From positions 1 to 57,768 of the forward strand of contig JAAURD010000007.1 in NCBI GenBank assembly GCA_012034075.1: a stretch of 57,768 bases of DNA, in the 5' to 3' direction. Each line of letters begins with the position of its first letter. The first letter of the stretch is position 1. The notes beneath the pieces are model-generated. The model had not been told where the DNA came from and did no database searches. It worked only from the letters and a program-made list of their open reading frames with translations. The stretch is from Chloroflexaceae bacterium. Lineage in GTDB: Bacteria > Chloroflexota > Chloroflexia > Chloroflexales > Chloroflexaceae. The translations under genes and the position numbers were made by a program. Positions 42,850-51,509 of this stretch are shown one piece after another.

Positions 42850-44772
42850 ATGAACTGGTATCGATTGCTCATGCTCATATTGTTGCCCATGCTGCTGCTT
42901 ACTGGTCTTGCACCAGCGGCGCAGGCCGATGAGCAACCACTCACCGGCACGGCTGACCCACCACAGGGTGTTGGTGGCACCGTTTTTACCTTTACGGCCC
43001 AGGGCTTTGATCCCCACGAATGGCTGAGCCTCTGGATTTCGCTGCCGGATGGACGTACCATTGATGTTGGCATTGGTGGCGAGCAACTGGTCTCTAATGG
43101 CGATGGCACGGCAACCTGGCAATGGACCGCACCAGTTGGCTCGCCCCCCGGTGTCTGGCGCATGAACGCCCGTGGCGAGGTCAGCCGGCTGGTGCTGGAA
43201 ATACCCTTTGTGATTGAGGCTTCACCCGATCAACCGGAGCCGGGTGAACCAGGCCGACCGGCCTTGCCGGTACCGGTGGCATCGGGCATGGTGATGCCAG
43301 AGAGCGGGCCGCCGGGCACGACCTTTACCTTTGTTGCCCGTAGCAATGAGTTTATCCCTGGTGAGCAGGTCGGGTCATGGTTTATCCGCCCCGATGGCAC
43401 CGAGCTGAACGTTGATGAAGGCCAGTCGGTCGATCCGGATGGACAGATTTACCGTGTCTGGACATCACCGTTGGATGCACCCGGTGGCGTATGGACCTTT
43501 CGCGCTCGTGGGGTGAGCAGTGCGGTGGTCATTGATATTCAGTTTGAGATTGTTGGGCCGGCGAACCCACCGGCACCGCCGCCGCCGCCGTTGGGAGTTG
43601 AGCCAGCAGCCGGCCCGCCTGGGACGGTCTTTACCTTTACTGCTGGCGGCTTTACCACCGGTGAACTGGTAAGCACCTGGGTTACCCGCCCGGATGGTTC
43701 CAGTGGCGATGCGGTGCCACGGGTGTTTGCCAATGGCGCGGGTACCGCTACCTGGGAGTGGGCCGCGCCAGCCGGATCATTGGAGGGCGCATGGATGATG
43801 GTGGTGCGTGGCACTCGCAGCCAGTTGCAGTATGAAATCCCGTTTACGGTCTCCGATGGTACAGCAATCCCGCCGTCACCATCCAATCCGGGCGGCACTG
43901 CGACGCCAGACCACGCGCTGCCAGGGACGCGCTTTACCTTTCGCGCAACCGTCTTCCAACCCCGCGAACATATCTTCTTCTGGCCGGAGGACCCGCAAGG
44001 CACCCCACTCTCGACCCATCAATCCAGCCAGGCCGATTCAGATGGGGTCGCCGAATGGGAGTGGGTCGCACCAGAGGGCGCCCAGCCAGGCGTCTGGACG
44101 ATGGTGGCTCGTGGTCGGGTTGGTCCTATCCGCGTGAAAATACCCTTTGTGATTGATGATCCTGGTGCGCCACCGCAGGCATGGGTGAATCCTACGGTGG
44201 GAGGGCCTGGCACGACATTCGCGTTCGGCGCTCGCGATTTTGTGCCGCATGAATATGTGAATATCTGGGCAGTCGGTCCCGATGGCATGACTCTGCCCGG
44301 CCCAACCGATCTGCGGGCCACCTGGGGCGGTGAGCTGACCTGGAATTGGACCGCACCCGAAACGATTGTGGCGGGTAACTGGCAGATGGTTGCCCGTGGC
44401 GCCAGTATCGAGAGTCGTGCTTTGTACTACATCGATTTTACGATTGTCCGCGATGCACCACCGCCCGACGCAACACCGCCATACACGGTCACACCATTGA
44501 GCGGGCCGCCCGGCACGACCTTTACTTTTGAGGCGCGTGGGTTTGGCCGGAATGAGACGTTGAGCTACTGGGTTACCGATCCGGATCACCGTATTCATTC
44601 CAACGAAGAGAACAATGCCCGCATTCAATCCAATGCCGATGGCGTGGCTGTATGGGAGTGGACCGCCCCGGCGGATGCCAAACGGGGACAGTGGAATATG
44701 GCCGTGCGCTCGGCCACACCCGGTAGCGTTACTGGTGATATTCGCTATGAGATACCCTTCCAGATTGAGTAA
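42850..44772 (+). CDS. secreted protein with six Ig-like repeats
   Basis: A 640-aa secreted protein. The signal peptide (about residues 6-28) ends in PAAQADE. Six tandem domains of about 95 residues follow, at roughly 33-120, 148-240, 246-335, 350-437, 445-540 and 550-640. Each contains GPPGTxFTFxARxF, an ExxxxWxxxPDG segment, a WxWxAP motif and GxWxMxARG. Proline-rich linkers (PANPPAPPPPPLG) join some units. No anchor or YLP tail is seen. I know of no function; adhesive or structural surface roles are plausible. ATG 42850 has GAGG six bases upstream and is preferred over TTG 42838. Confidence 0.82.
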   Translation: MNWYRLLMLILLPMLLLTGLAPAAQADEQPLTGTADPPQGVGGTVFTFTAQGFDPHEWLSLWISLPDGRTIDVGIGGEQLVSNGDGTATWQWTAPVGSPPGVWRMNARGEVSRLVLEIPFVIEASPDQPEPGEPGRPALPVPVASGMVMPESGPPGTTFTFVARSNEFIPGEQVGSWFIRPDGTELNVDEGQSVDPDGQIYRVWTSPLDAPGGVWTFRARGVSSAVVIDIQFEIVGPANPPAPPPPPLGVEPAAGPPGTVFTFTAGGFTTGELVSTWVTRPDGSSGDAVPRVFANGAGTATWEWAAPAGSLEGAWMMVVRGTRSQLQYEIPFTVSDGTAIPPSPSNPGGTATPDHALPGTRFTFRATVFQPREHIFFWPEDPQGTPLSTHQSSQADSDGVAEWEWVAPEGAQPGVWTMVARGRVGPIRVKIPFVIDDPGAPPQAWVNPTVGGPGTTFAFGARDFVPHEYVNIWAVGPDGMTLPGPTDLRATWGGELTWNWTAPETIVAGNWQMVARGASIESRALYYIDFTIVRDAPPPDATPPYTVTPLSGPPGTTFTFEARGFGRNETLSYWVTDPDHRIHSNEENNARIQSNADGVAVWEWTAPADAKRGQWNMAVRSATPGSVTGDIRYEIPFQIE

Positions 44773-44775
44773 GGT

Positions 44776-45873
44776 ATGCCTAAAAAATCCCCTCATGTCG
44801 CGATCATCGGTGCCGGGGTGGCTGGGCTGACAGCAGCTCAGACCCTGGCACACCATGGCATTACCACCACGACATTTGAAAAGAGCCATGGTGTTGGTGG
44901 GCGGGCAGCGACGCGCCGGATCTATGGTTGTGTTATTGATCATGGAGCACAATACATCAAGAAGCCTGTAAAGGAGCTACTTGATACGGTCATGCCTGGT
45001 GCGAGTCTCTTGCATGAAGCCCATGATATTCGCTTGCCAGTCTGGATATTTGATGTTCACGGCCAGATACGTGAAGGTGACCCGGTGCAGAATGCTGAAC
45101 CGAAGTGGTGCTGGGCCGGTGGACTGACCACATTGAGCAAACGACTGGCGACGGGGCTTGATATTCGCCTGGATGTTGAAGTCGGGCGGATTGGTCGTAC
45201 CCAGGAAGGCCGCCGCTTTGTGTTGCTTGATGCTGAAGGCGTGACCTTAAACACTGCCGATGCGGTTTTAATAACGCCCCCCGCACCGCAGATTATCACC
45301 ATGCTTGCACAGAGCGAGGGTGATGATGCCTATCGCACGATTTTTATGCGTGAATTGGTGCAGGTGAGCTATCGACGGTGTCTCTCGTTAACGTTTGCGT
45401 ATCCTCGTCGGCCAGATGTTCCATGGTATGCCCTTGTGAATACCGACCGACAGCATGCCATTGCCTGGTTGGGCTGCGAGCATATGAAGCCCGGCCATGC
45501 TCCCGACGATATTGGCCTGCTGGTGGTGCAAATGGCGCATCAGTTTAGTCTCGACCACTGGGATGGTATTCAGAAAGGCACTTATGGTCAGCATCATGCG
45601 CCGCTGCCAGAACTGGTTCTGGATGTTCACGAGCGGGTACGACAACTGCTGAACACTGACCTGGGACACCCACTGTGGATCAATGCGCAGTGCTGGCGCT
45701 ATGCCCTTCCCGATGCCCTGGCAGATTTCAACCGCCTGAACGAGACTCGCAGTGGCTGGTATTTTGCTGGTGATTATGTGGCCGGCTTAGGCCGCGTGCA
45801 TCTCTCTATCGAGTCGGGCTGGCGGGTTGCCAACATGATCCACCGTGACCTAGCTGATACCAAATGGCGTTAA
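44776..45873 (+). CDS. FAD-dependent oxidoreductase, renalase-like
   Basis: A 365-aa flavoprotein. The N-terminal Rossmann motif VAIIGAGVAGLTAAQTLAHHG and the following FEKSHGVGGRAATRR bind FAD; then DHGAQYI. The C-terminal FAD motif is GWYFAGDYVAGLGRVHLSIESG (shown in part: GWYFAGDYVAGLGRV). The arrangement is that of renalase/amine-oxidase-like proteins of Proteobacteria and Chloroflexota. It starts three bases after the stop of the Ig-repeat gene with AAGG upstream, so it is translationally coupled. The substrate is unknown. Confidence 0.87.
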   Translation: MPKKSPHVAIIGAGVAGLTAAQTLAHHGITTTTFEKSHGVGGRAATRRIYGCVIDHGAQYIKKPVKELLDTVMPGASLLHEAHDIRLPVWIFDVHGQIREGDPVQNAEPKWCWAGGLTTLSKRLATGLDIRLDVEVGRIGRTQEGRRFVLLDAEGVTLNTADAVLITPPAPQIITMLAQSEGDDAYRTIFMRELVQVSYRRCLSLTFAYPRRPDVPWYALVNTDRQHAIAWLGCEHMKPGHAPDDIGLLVVQMAHQFSLDHWDGIQKGTYGQHHAPLPELVLDVHERVRQLLNTDLGHPLWINAQCWRYALPDALADFNRLNETRSGWYFAGDYVAGLGRVHLSIESGWRVANMIHRDLADTKWR

Positions 45874-46001
45874 TCGATATGAGACGTAGGTGCCGCTTGC
45901 AGCCGCACGCACTAACTGCAACCAGGCGCTCCGCGTCAAATACCCGTGATCATCCGAATTTGGTATGAGTAGGTGCATTGTTTCGCACCGATTGGAGCAG
46001 G

Positions 46002-46030
46002 TTGACATTGCTGACAAAAGTCGTTATGCT
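46002..46030 (+). promoter_or_regulatory. promoter of the DUF427 gene
   Basis: A perfect TTGACA (46002-46007), 17-bp spacer, TATGCT (46025-46030). Transcription would start near 46037, about 50 bases before ATG 46087. Confidence 0.65.
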
Positions 46031-46086
46031 ACCATAGAGCAGCAGCATACGAGCGTTTGCGCAGCAATGGTATGGAGGGAAACGCA

Positions 46087-46377
46087 ATGGCACGAGCACG
46101 TTGGAAGGGCGTTGTTTTAGCGGAGAGCACTGCAACCGAGGTTGTTGAAGGAAACCAGTATTTTCCACCTGAATCACTGACGATGGATGTGTTTCGGGTC
46201 AATACCAAACACACTACCTGCTCCTGGAAGGGTACTGCAAGTTACTATGATCTTGAAGTAGATGGCGAGGTTCTGACCAATGCGGCATGGTTCTATCCCG
46301 AACCGAAACAGGCTGCCAGCAATATCAAAGGGTATGTAGCATTTGACCGTCGTCAGGGCATCGTCGTTGAACAGTAG
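46087..46377 (+). CDS. DUF427-family protein
   Basis: A 96-aa protein of the DUF427 family, with the pattern WKGVVLAESTATEVVEGNQY, FPPESL, TTCSWKGTASYYDLEVDG, AWFYPEPKQAASNIKGYVAF. The beta-rich fold is known from structures but the function is not. ATG 46087 has GGAGGG seven bases upstream; the frame is open to 46057. It is a single-gene unit between its own promoter and a hairpin at 46402-46440. Confidence 0.9.
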   Translation: MARARWKGVVLAESTATEVVEGNQYFPPESLTMDVFRVNTKHTTCSWKGTASYYDLEVDGEVLTNAAWFYPEPKQAASNIKGYVAFDRRQGIVVEQ

Positions 46378-46401
46378 CGCGTCATAGCCGTTTGATTGTT
46401 G

Positions 46402-46440
46402 AGCACAGGCTGTCTGGTAGTTTGCCAGATGGCCTGTGCT
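46402..46440 (+). terminator. hairpin after the DUF427 gene
   Basis: AGCACAGGC and GCCTGTGCT form a 9-bp stem with a second inner stem (TCTGG/CCAGA). There is no T run, so it is a weak or Rho-assisted terminator, or an RNA-stabilising 3' structure. Confidence 0.55.
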
Positions 46441-46561
46441 GATCTTGTCTGGTCAATGCCAGATCATTTACTACTGCTTACATAGCACTTGTATATGGTA
46501 TCCTGAAACGTTTCTATCCTTAAAAGGAGAACCTGTCTACCAGTTTCGGGAATTTTTCCCC

Positions 46562-46590
46562 TTCACTGATCACTCCTTTATCTTTATACT
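46562..46590 (+). promoter_or_regulatory. promoter of the carbonic anhydrase gene
   Basis: TTCACT (46562-46567), 17-bp spacer, TATACT (46585-46590). Transcription would start near 46597, about 42 bases before ATG 46639. Confidence 0.5.
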
Positions 46591-46638
46591 TTGAGTAGAA
46601 AACAGAACAAACATGATTTTTGAAAGGAAGAAAGCGTT

Positions 46639-47232
46639 ATGCCAACAACTATGTCTGCGGATGCCGCGCTTGAAGCGTTGATGGAGGGAAATAAACGATT
46701 TGTCAGTGGTGCGATGAACCATCCTCATCAGAGTGTGAAACGTCGTCTGGAAGTAGCCCAAGGACAGGATCCATTTGCCATTATTCTCTGCTGTGCTGAC
46801 TCACGCATTGGGCCAGAAGTGATTTTTGATCAAGGTCTTGGAGATATCTTTGTTATTCGTGTGGCTGGCAATGTAGCAGCTGACCCTACTATTATTGCTG
46901 GCATCGAATTTGCTTCAGCGGTTGTGGGGGCACCCCTGCTGGTGGTTTTGGGGCATCAATATTGTGGCGCCATCCAGGTAGCTGTTGCTGGTGGTGAACA
47001 GCCTTCGACCCATTTAAATCAACTGATGACCGCGCTTGAACCTGCCATTACCAGGATCAAAGATCAACCAGGCGATACGGTTGATCTGGCTATTACCGCC
47101 AATGTTCATCATACGGTTGAATTACTTCATTCGTGCCAGCCGATTATAGCCGATCTTGTTCAAAAGGGTGCCCTTAAGATTGTCGGTGGGCGTTATAGCC
47201 TGGATACCGGTGAAGTCGAGCTTATCGCATAG
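46639..47232 (+). CDS. beta-class carbonic anhydrase
   Basis: A 197-aa enzyme for CO2/bicarbonate interconversion. The zinc ligands are visible as Cys in CCADSRI (with the Asp-Arg dyad), then His and Cys in LGHQYCGA. Other conserved segments are LEALMEGNKRFV, PEVIFDQGLGDIFVIRVAGN and GIEFASAVVGAPLLVVLGH. Length is normal for the family. It has its own promoter and ends before a terminator hairpin. It stands apart from other metabolic genes, so its pathway link is not shown by context. Confidence 0.93.
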   Translation: MPTTMSADAALEALMEGNKRFVSGAMNHPHQSVKRRLEVAQGQDPFAIILCCADSRIGPEVIFDQGLGDIFVIRVAGNVAADPTIIAGIEFASAVVGAPLLVVLGHQYCGAIQVAVAGGEQPSTHLNQLMTALEPAITRIKDQPGDTVDLAITANVHHTVELLHSCQPIIADLVQKGALKIVGGRYSLDTGEVELIA

Positions 47233-47277
47233 CATCGTTAATATGTTCGCCACGTTTCAATGGGGGAACGTTGGAAC

Positions 47278-47310
47278 ACCCTGCTCACCCGATGGATATG
47301 TGAGCAGGGT
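47278..47310. terminator. terminator between convergent genes
   Basis: ACCCTGCTCAC and GTGAGCAGGGT form a perfect 11-bp stem with an 11-base loop, between carbonic anhydrase and the convergent STAS gene. The following ATATTGATT is only moderately T-rich. Confidence 0.7.
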
Positions 47311-47339
47311 ATATTGATTAAGTGTCAGGTATTTGAGCA

Positions 47340-49025
47340 TCAGTGACGCTTGAAGACATAAGCCATACCGTCTTGCAGGGTGTTGCGGGTCACCAGGCTA
47401 CGCAAGTCAATACCTAGATGCACAATGGTTTGGGCAATTTGAGGCTGAATGCCGGTGAGAACAACCTGAGCACCCAGCAATTTAACGGCTTTAGTCGCCT
47501 GTATCAGCACGTTTGCCACCTGGGTATCAACCACCTGCACACCAGTAATATCAAGAATGGCTGTCCGCGCATGGTGTTTTTCCACTCCCTCAAGCAATGT
47601 TTCCATTATCTGGTGTGCTCTGTTACTATCAATTGTCCCGATCAGCGGCATAATCACCGCATCGTCAGTGATTGGGATAAGCGGTGTGGAGAGTTCGCGA
47701 ATGGCTTCCTTTTGTGCATTTATAACTTGTTGTTGCAGAGCCGCACGTTCGGCCTCAACCCGTTCACGCTCGGTGATTTCAGCGGTCAACTGGGCATTTA
47801 CCTGTGAGAGTTCGGCTGTGCGTTCAGCGATGCGTTGTTCCAGGTTCCGATGTGACTCATGCAATTGTACCACCATATGATTGAATGCATGTGACAACTG
47901 ACCGATTTCATCGTTGCGATGGGACAGCACGTGTTGATCGAGATCACCTGCAGCAGCACGACTGGCAGCTATGGTCAGGGCACTGATGGGTTGAGTTGTT
48001 GCTCTTCCCGAGAGTAGCCCGACCGCTACAATGCTCATCGAGACGATGAAACCGATGAACAAGACGGATGACCAGAGCACGCTCACTGGAGCAAAGGCTT
48101 CGGTCCGGGGTTGGGTGGCTAGCGCCACCCAGCCCCGTCCGAGATAGGTCGAGTGTCCATCTGAAGCGGCAATTCCTACCACTAAAGACGGATCGACGTA
48201 TTCGGTGGTAAGACCAGGGATACCTCGCCCTGTCATCGAAGGTTGCTTTGCAGTGTCAGCATGGGTCATCAATGCATCCAGTTGAAGCCCATCACCGCCA
48301 AGCAACACATGCTGATCGGCCGTGAGTAAGGTTAAATACATCTGTTCAGCTCCGCGAGCGCGAGCATCAGCCAGCACGCTATCGACCAGGCTCTCGACGG
48401 TATTCCAGTTTGGAAACGTCACCCAGACACCGACAATCGCCCCACGCGCATCACGGATAGGATGTGAGAACACCAGCACCTTATCAGCATTAGGGTCAGC
48501 CTGCTGTGCCAATGGCTCGACATACGGATCGACCAGATAACTCTGACCATCGGGCAATGGACGCTCAAACCAGATGCGGAACCACTCTTTATCGGCAACC
48601 GAGTGCTCAAGCAGCGGCAAAGTTGGTGCCGGCAAACCTCCCAGCAGCGTATTGACAGCAACAATCTGGCCGCTGGTGTCAGCTACAAACATGAGCGAAT
48701 AATCAGGGGCATGAATTTGCATCAGATAATTCATGTATGCACTCAGTTCATTCGACTCCATGCCAATTGTCTGAGCACTGCGTGCAAAAGTTTGAATATC
48801 GCCAACCAGGTGAAAGATCTCGCGATCAATAGCATCAATAGACGTTTGTGCAATATCGGCTAGTCTGCCTTCGATCTGTTCTTCCAGAGCGTTGGAAGCG
48901 GTACTGGTAGCAATCAAGGCAATCACAATCAAAGGGATAAGACCAACCAGCAGTAACAACATGGTAAGTTGCTGCCGCATTGACCGCGCAAAGAGAACAT
49001 GATAGCAACGAGCGAGCAGATTCAC
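47340..49025 (-). CDS. Cache-HAMP-STAS receptor (RsbR-like output)
   Basis: A 561-aa membrane receptor. A first membrane helix (about residues 20-41), an extracytoplasmic double-Cache-like domain (about 45-310, with YLVDPYVEPLA and GRGWVALATQPR), a second helix (about 318-340), HAMP (RATTQPISALTIAASRAAAG), a coiled coil (about 390-440), and a STAS domain (about 445-561) with ILDITGVQVVDTQVANVL. STAS domains of this RsbR type work in stressosome-like partner switching rather than phosphorelay. GTG 49025 has AAGGAGG six bases upstream. It begins 11 bp after the stop of an orphan binding-protein gene, which suggests ligand relay. Confidence 0.85.
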   Translation of the reverse strand: MNLLARCYHVLFARSMRQQLTMLLLLVGLIPLIVIALIATSTASNALEEQIEGRLADIAQTSIDAIDREIFHLVGDIQTFARSAQTIGMESNELSAYMNYLMQIHAPDYSLMFVADTSGQIVAVNTLLGGLPAPTLPLLEHSVADKEWFRIWFERPLPDGQSYLVDPYVEPLAQQADPNADKVLVFSHPIRDARGAIVGVWVTFPNWNTVESLVDSVLADARARGAEQMYLTLLTADQHVLLGGDGLQLDALMTHADTAKQPSMTGRGIPGLTTEYVDPSLVVGIAASDGHSTYLGRGWVALATQPRTEAFAPVSVLWSSVLFIGFIVSMSIVAVGLLSGRATTQPISALTIAASRAAAGDLDQHVLSHRNDEIGQLSHAFNHMVVQLHESHRNLEQRIAERTAELSQVNAQLTAEITERERVEAERAALQQQVINAQKEAIRELSTPLIPITDDAVIMPLIGTIDSNRAHQIMETLLEGVEKHHARTAILDITGVQVVDTQVANVLIQATKAVKLLGAQVVLTGIQPQIAQTIVHLGIDLRSLVTRNTLQDGMAYVFKRH

Positions 49026-49036
49026 GATTTCCTCCT

Positions 49037-50569
49037 TTACACCTGAGAACGGACACCTTCATTCAAAATCTGTTCCAGGTTTGCCAGGGTCGTTTCGCTA
49101 TCCTGACTACCTGTGGTAAACTTGCCAAGTTCGATAGCATTCTGTTCAACCAGAGCCGCCCAGGCGGGGAGATGGGGTTCACTCCCCATACGGGTTTCAA
49201 TGGTCGCCAACACCACATCAAAATGGCGGGTTGTCCCTGGACCGACCACCTTTTTCTCGGTGACACGGGGATCGTTGAAGGTTGAACGACGTAACGGTGT
49301 GGCACCGCCCCCCAGTATAGATGCTCGTGTTTGCACATCACTGCTGGTGGCCCATTGCATAAACAACCAGGCTGGATCAATCTGACGTGAATACCGTGAC
49401 AGTGCGAGACAGCTGCCGCCCTGACGAGCCATACCAGGCTTTTCATCATACCCACAATCTTCGGACGGGCGAAGCGCGGTCTCCATTGGCGGTTGGGCCA
49501 CGTCAATCAGACCAACCACCTGAGACTGTTCGGGATTATCAAAACTGGGCAAAAACTCATTGGCAATCAAGGCCATACCAACCTGTTTCTGGGCCATGGC
49601 ATTAGCCAGGTTCGACCAGTCCCACGAGGTTACCTCTGGTGGCATATATTCAGCCAGGGTACGCATATACTCGAGTGCAGCCAGTGACTCTTCACTGTTG
49701 ATAATGGCCTGCTCATCGGCACCATAGTGCGCACCACCGTGGGCCCAGATCCACTGCGAGGCATCGATTTGCAATGCATAATGACCGCTCCGCCACATGG
49801 CAGCAGTTGCTGACAACTCGGGTATGGCTGCATCGTGGATAGCCCGAACGGTTTCAAGATAGTCATCCAGGGTGGTTGGAACAGTCAGCCCTAGCTCTTC
49901 AAAGAGATCCTTCCGATACATGAGCATCTGAATGGGAATATCATAGGGGAGACCAACCAGACGATCTTGATAGGAAGCGACATACCGTAAGAGTGACTCA
50001 ATAAAATCATCCAGGTTGTAGTTGGGATAGACCAGATCAGGCTTTGTCTCGGTCAGTTCACGCGGGTCAAGGGTGTGCTCAACAAACCGCCCTAGCCATG
50101 CTTGATCAAAATAGTAAATATCGTGGTTACCGGCTTCATCGGCAAAATCCTGACTGGCAAGCGCAAGTACCTGTTCAAGCGGTAACGCCTGCCACTCAAC
50201 CTGTATGTCCGTCAGTCGGCTAAATTCTTCATCGATGAGACCGATAATGACCTGGCTTGGCGGGGTCAACTCAGTGACGATGCGGATCGTCGAACCAGCA
50301 AATGGTTGTCCGGCCTCTTGCAAAAACTGGGCCGCATCACTGGCAGGTTCACTCGCCGACGTTGGGCCAGCGGTCGCAGCGAGGTCATTGCTGGTTGGTG
50401 CAGATGGTGTGCGCTGACCACAAGAAGCGAGCATGCTCGCGCTACTGAACCCGACCCCAACACTGGCACAGAGACGCAAAAAAGAACGGCGACTCAACCG
50501 TCGTTGATGGTAGGCCGTTGCGGCACGAGCAAGCATGTGTAATTGATCGCGATCCGAACCAGATGCCAT
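49037..50569 (-). CDS. Tat-exported family-1 solute-binding lipoprotein (orphan)
   Basis: A 510-aa exported protein. The N-terminus has a twin-arginine signal (RRLSRRSFLRLC) followed by a lipobox (SMLASCG). The mature part is an SBP family-1 (carbohydrate-type) protein with IQVEWQALPLEQVLALASQD, GLPYDIPIQMLMYRKDLFEELGL (seen in two parts, GLPYDIPIQML and MYRKDLFEELGL), WIWAHGGAHYG and VGMALIANEFLPSF. No ABC permease or ATPase lies beside it. It is 11 bp upstream of the Cache-HAMP-STAS receptor in the same direction, so it probably presents a sugar-like ligand to that receptor. ATG 50569 has GGAGGAG. Confidence 0.88.
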   Translation of the reverse strand: MASGSDRDQLHMLARAATAYHQRRLSRRSFLRLCASVGVGFSSASMLASCGQRTPSAPTSNDLAATAGPTSASEPASDAAQFLQEAGQPFAGSTIRIVTELTPPSQVIIGLIDEEFSRLTDIQVEWQALPLEQVLALASQDFADEAGNHDIYYFDQAWLGRFVEHTLDPRELTETKPDLVYPNYNLDDFIESLLRYVASYQDRLVGLPYDIPIQMLMYRKDLFEELGLTVPTTLDDYLETVRAIHDAAIPELSATAAMWRSGHYALQIDASQWIWAHGGAHYGADEQAIINSEESLAALEYMRTLAEYMPPEVTSWDWSNLANAMAQKQVGMALIANEFLPSFDNPEQSQVVGLIDVAQPPMETALRPSEDCGYDEKPGMARQGGSCLALSRYSRQIDPAWLFMQWATSSDVQTRASILGGGATPLRRSTFNDPRVTEKKVVGPGTTRHFDVVLATIETRMGSEPHLPAWAALVEQNAIELGKFTTGSQDSETTLANLEQILNEGVRSQV

Positions 50570-50864
50570 CGTTCTCCTCCTCTATTAACGCATGTATGAA
50601 GTACTGAGGGTGAAACTATCTAGGATCCATGATGTGTCTTGATGACAAGAGCCACTGATCTTTCATACCAGATGCACCACAACTGATGCAAGCATTACAG
50701 ACCTCACCCGCCAGTGGCAATTGTTTTATTCTTAATATATATGATACAAAAAAAAGAGTACGTTTCAAGAGGAGAGTTAGAGGATAATTAGCTACCAGAT
50801 GTTCACTCATACAGAGTCTCTATGCAGCTATTTGTTAGCATAGGTTCACCTTTTTTGTTTTTCC

Positions 50865-51371
50865 TCAGATGCGCTTTTTCAGCAGAAAAAGACCACCTAC
50901 AATCATCCCAATAGCCAGAACATAGGTTGCACCTATACCCAGCAGATCCAGCAGAATCAAGCCGCCGGCACCAATCAGCAGGATTCCTAACATGCGCCAA
51001 TTGCGTGGTTTTTTCGTGTTTGATACCATGCCAGGCGGCTGATCGTGATACTCCGGGAGCACGATAGTCGGCCCGGTGTGCTGTTGGGGTACTTGTTGCG
51101 GTTGTCCGGTCTGGGGGTCGAATCGGTATTGGATGCTTGCTGGTTGGTTACCGGGTGGCGCTATAACTGGTGTTGCCTGGTAGGGTAATGCGGGTTGGCG
51201 TGGCATGACTGCCCAGAGGATGAAATAGGCGGGTATGCTCATCCCACTACCGGTGGTAAGCACAAAAATGAGACGGACGATCACTGGATCGACATGGAAG
51301 TAGTTGCCAAGGCCGCCACACACCCCACCAATAATCTTTTCGGTACGACTACGGGTTAAACGTTCAGACAT
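50865..51371 (-). CDS. PspC-domain membrane protein
   Basis: A 168-aa protein. The PspC domain is at residues 3-65 (LTRSRTEKIIGGVCGGLGNY, FHVDPVIVRLIFVLT, and ILWAVMPRQP). A proline/glutamine-rich linker follows (IQYRFDPQTGQPQQVPQQHTG) and then two C-terminal hydrophobic segments (about 128-165), ending LLKKRI. PspC-type proteins respond to envelope stress. ATG 51371 is the natural family start (MSERLTRSR); its Shine-Dalgarno is weak. It lies about 140 bp downstream of the M23-like wall protein in the same direction. Confidence 0.88.
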   Translation of the reverse strand: MSERLTRSRTEKIIGGVCGGLGNYFHVDPVIVRLIFVLTTGSGMSIPAYFILWAVMPRQPALPYQATPVIAPPGNQPASIQYRFDPQTGQPQQVPQQHTGPTIVLPEYHDQPPGMVSNTKKPRNWRMLGILLIGAGGLILLDLLGIGATYVLAIGMIVGGLFLLKKRI

Positions 51372-51509
51372 GGTTGTTGTTTCTCTGATCTCAACAGGTC
51401 TGGTTCTTTGCAATAAGACGATGATGATCGGATAAGAGTTGCATGCTATCGCCTGGGGCAAGCAGCGATTGCACTGGCCATGATGCTGGTATCAATTCGC
51501 GGGGAGTGA

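Noticed and set aside
44038-44952. 304-codon minus-strand frame across the Ig-repeat and oxidoreductase genes
   Set aside because: Composition and translation are those of an antisense shadow and both plus-strand genes are well supported.
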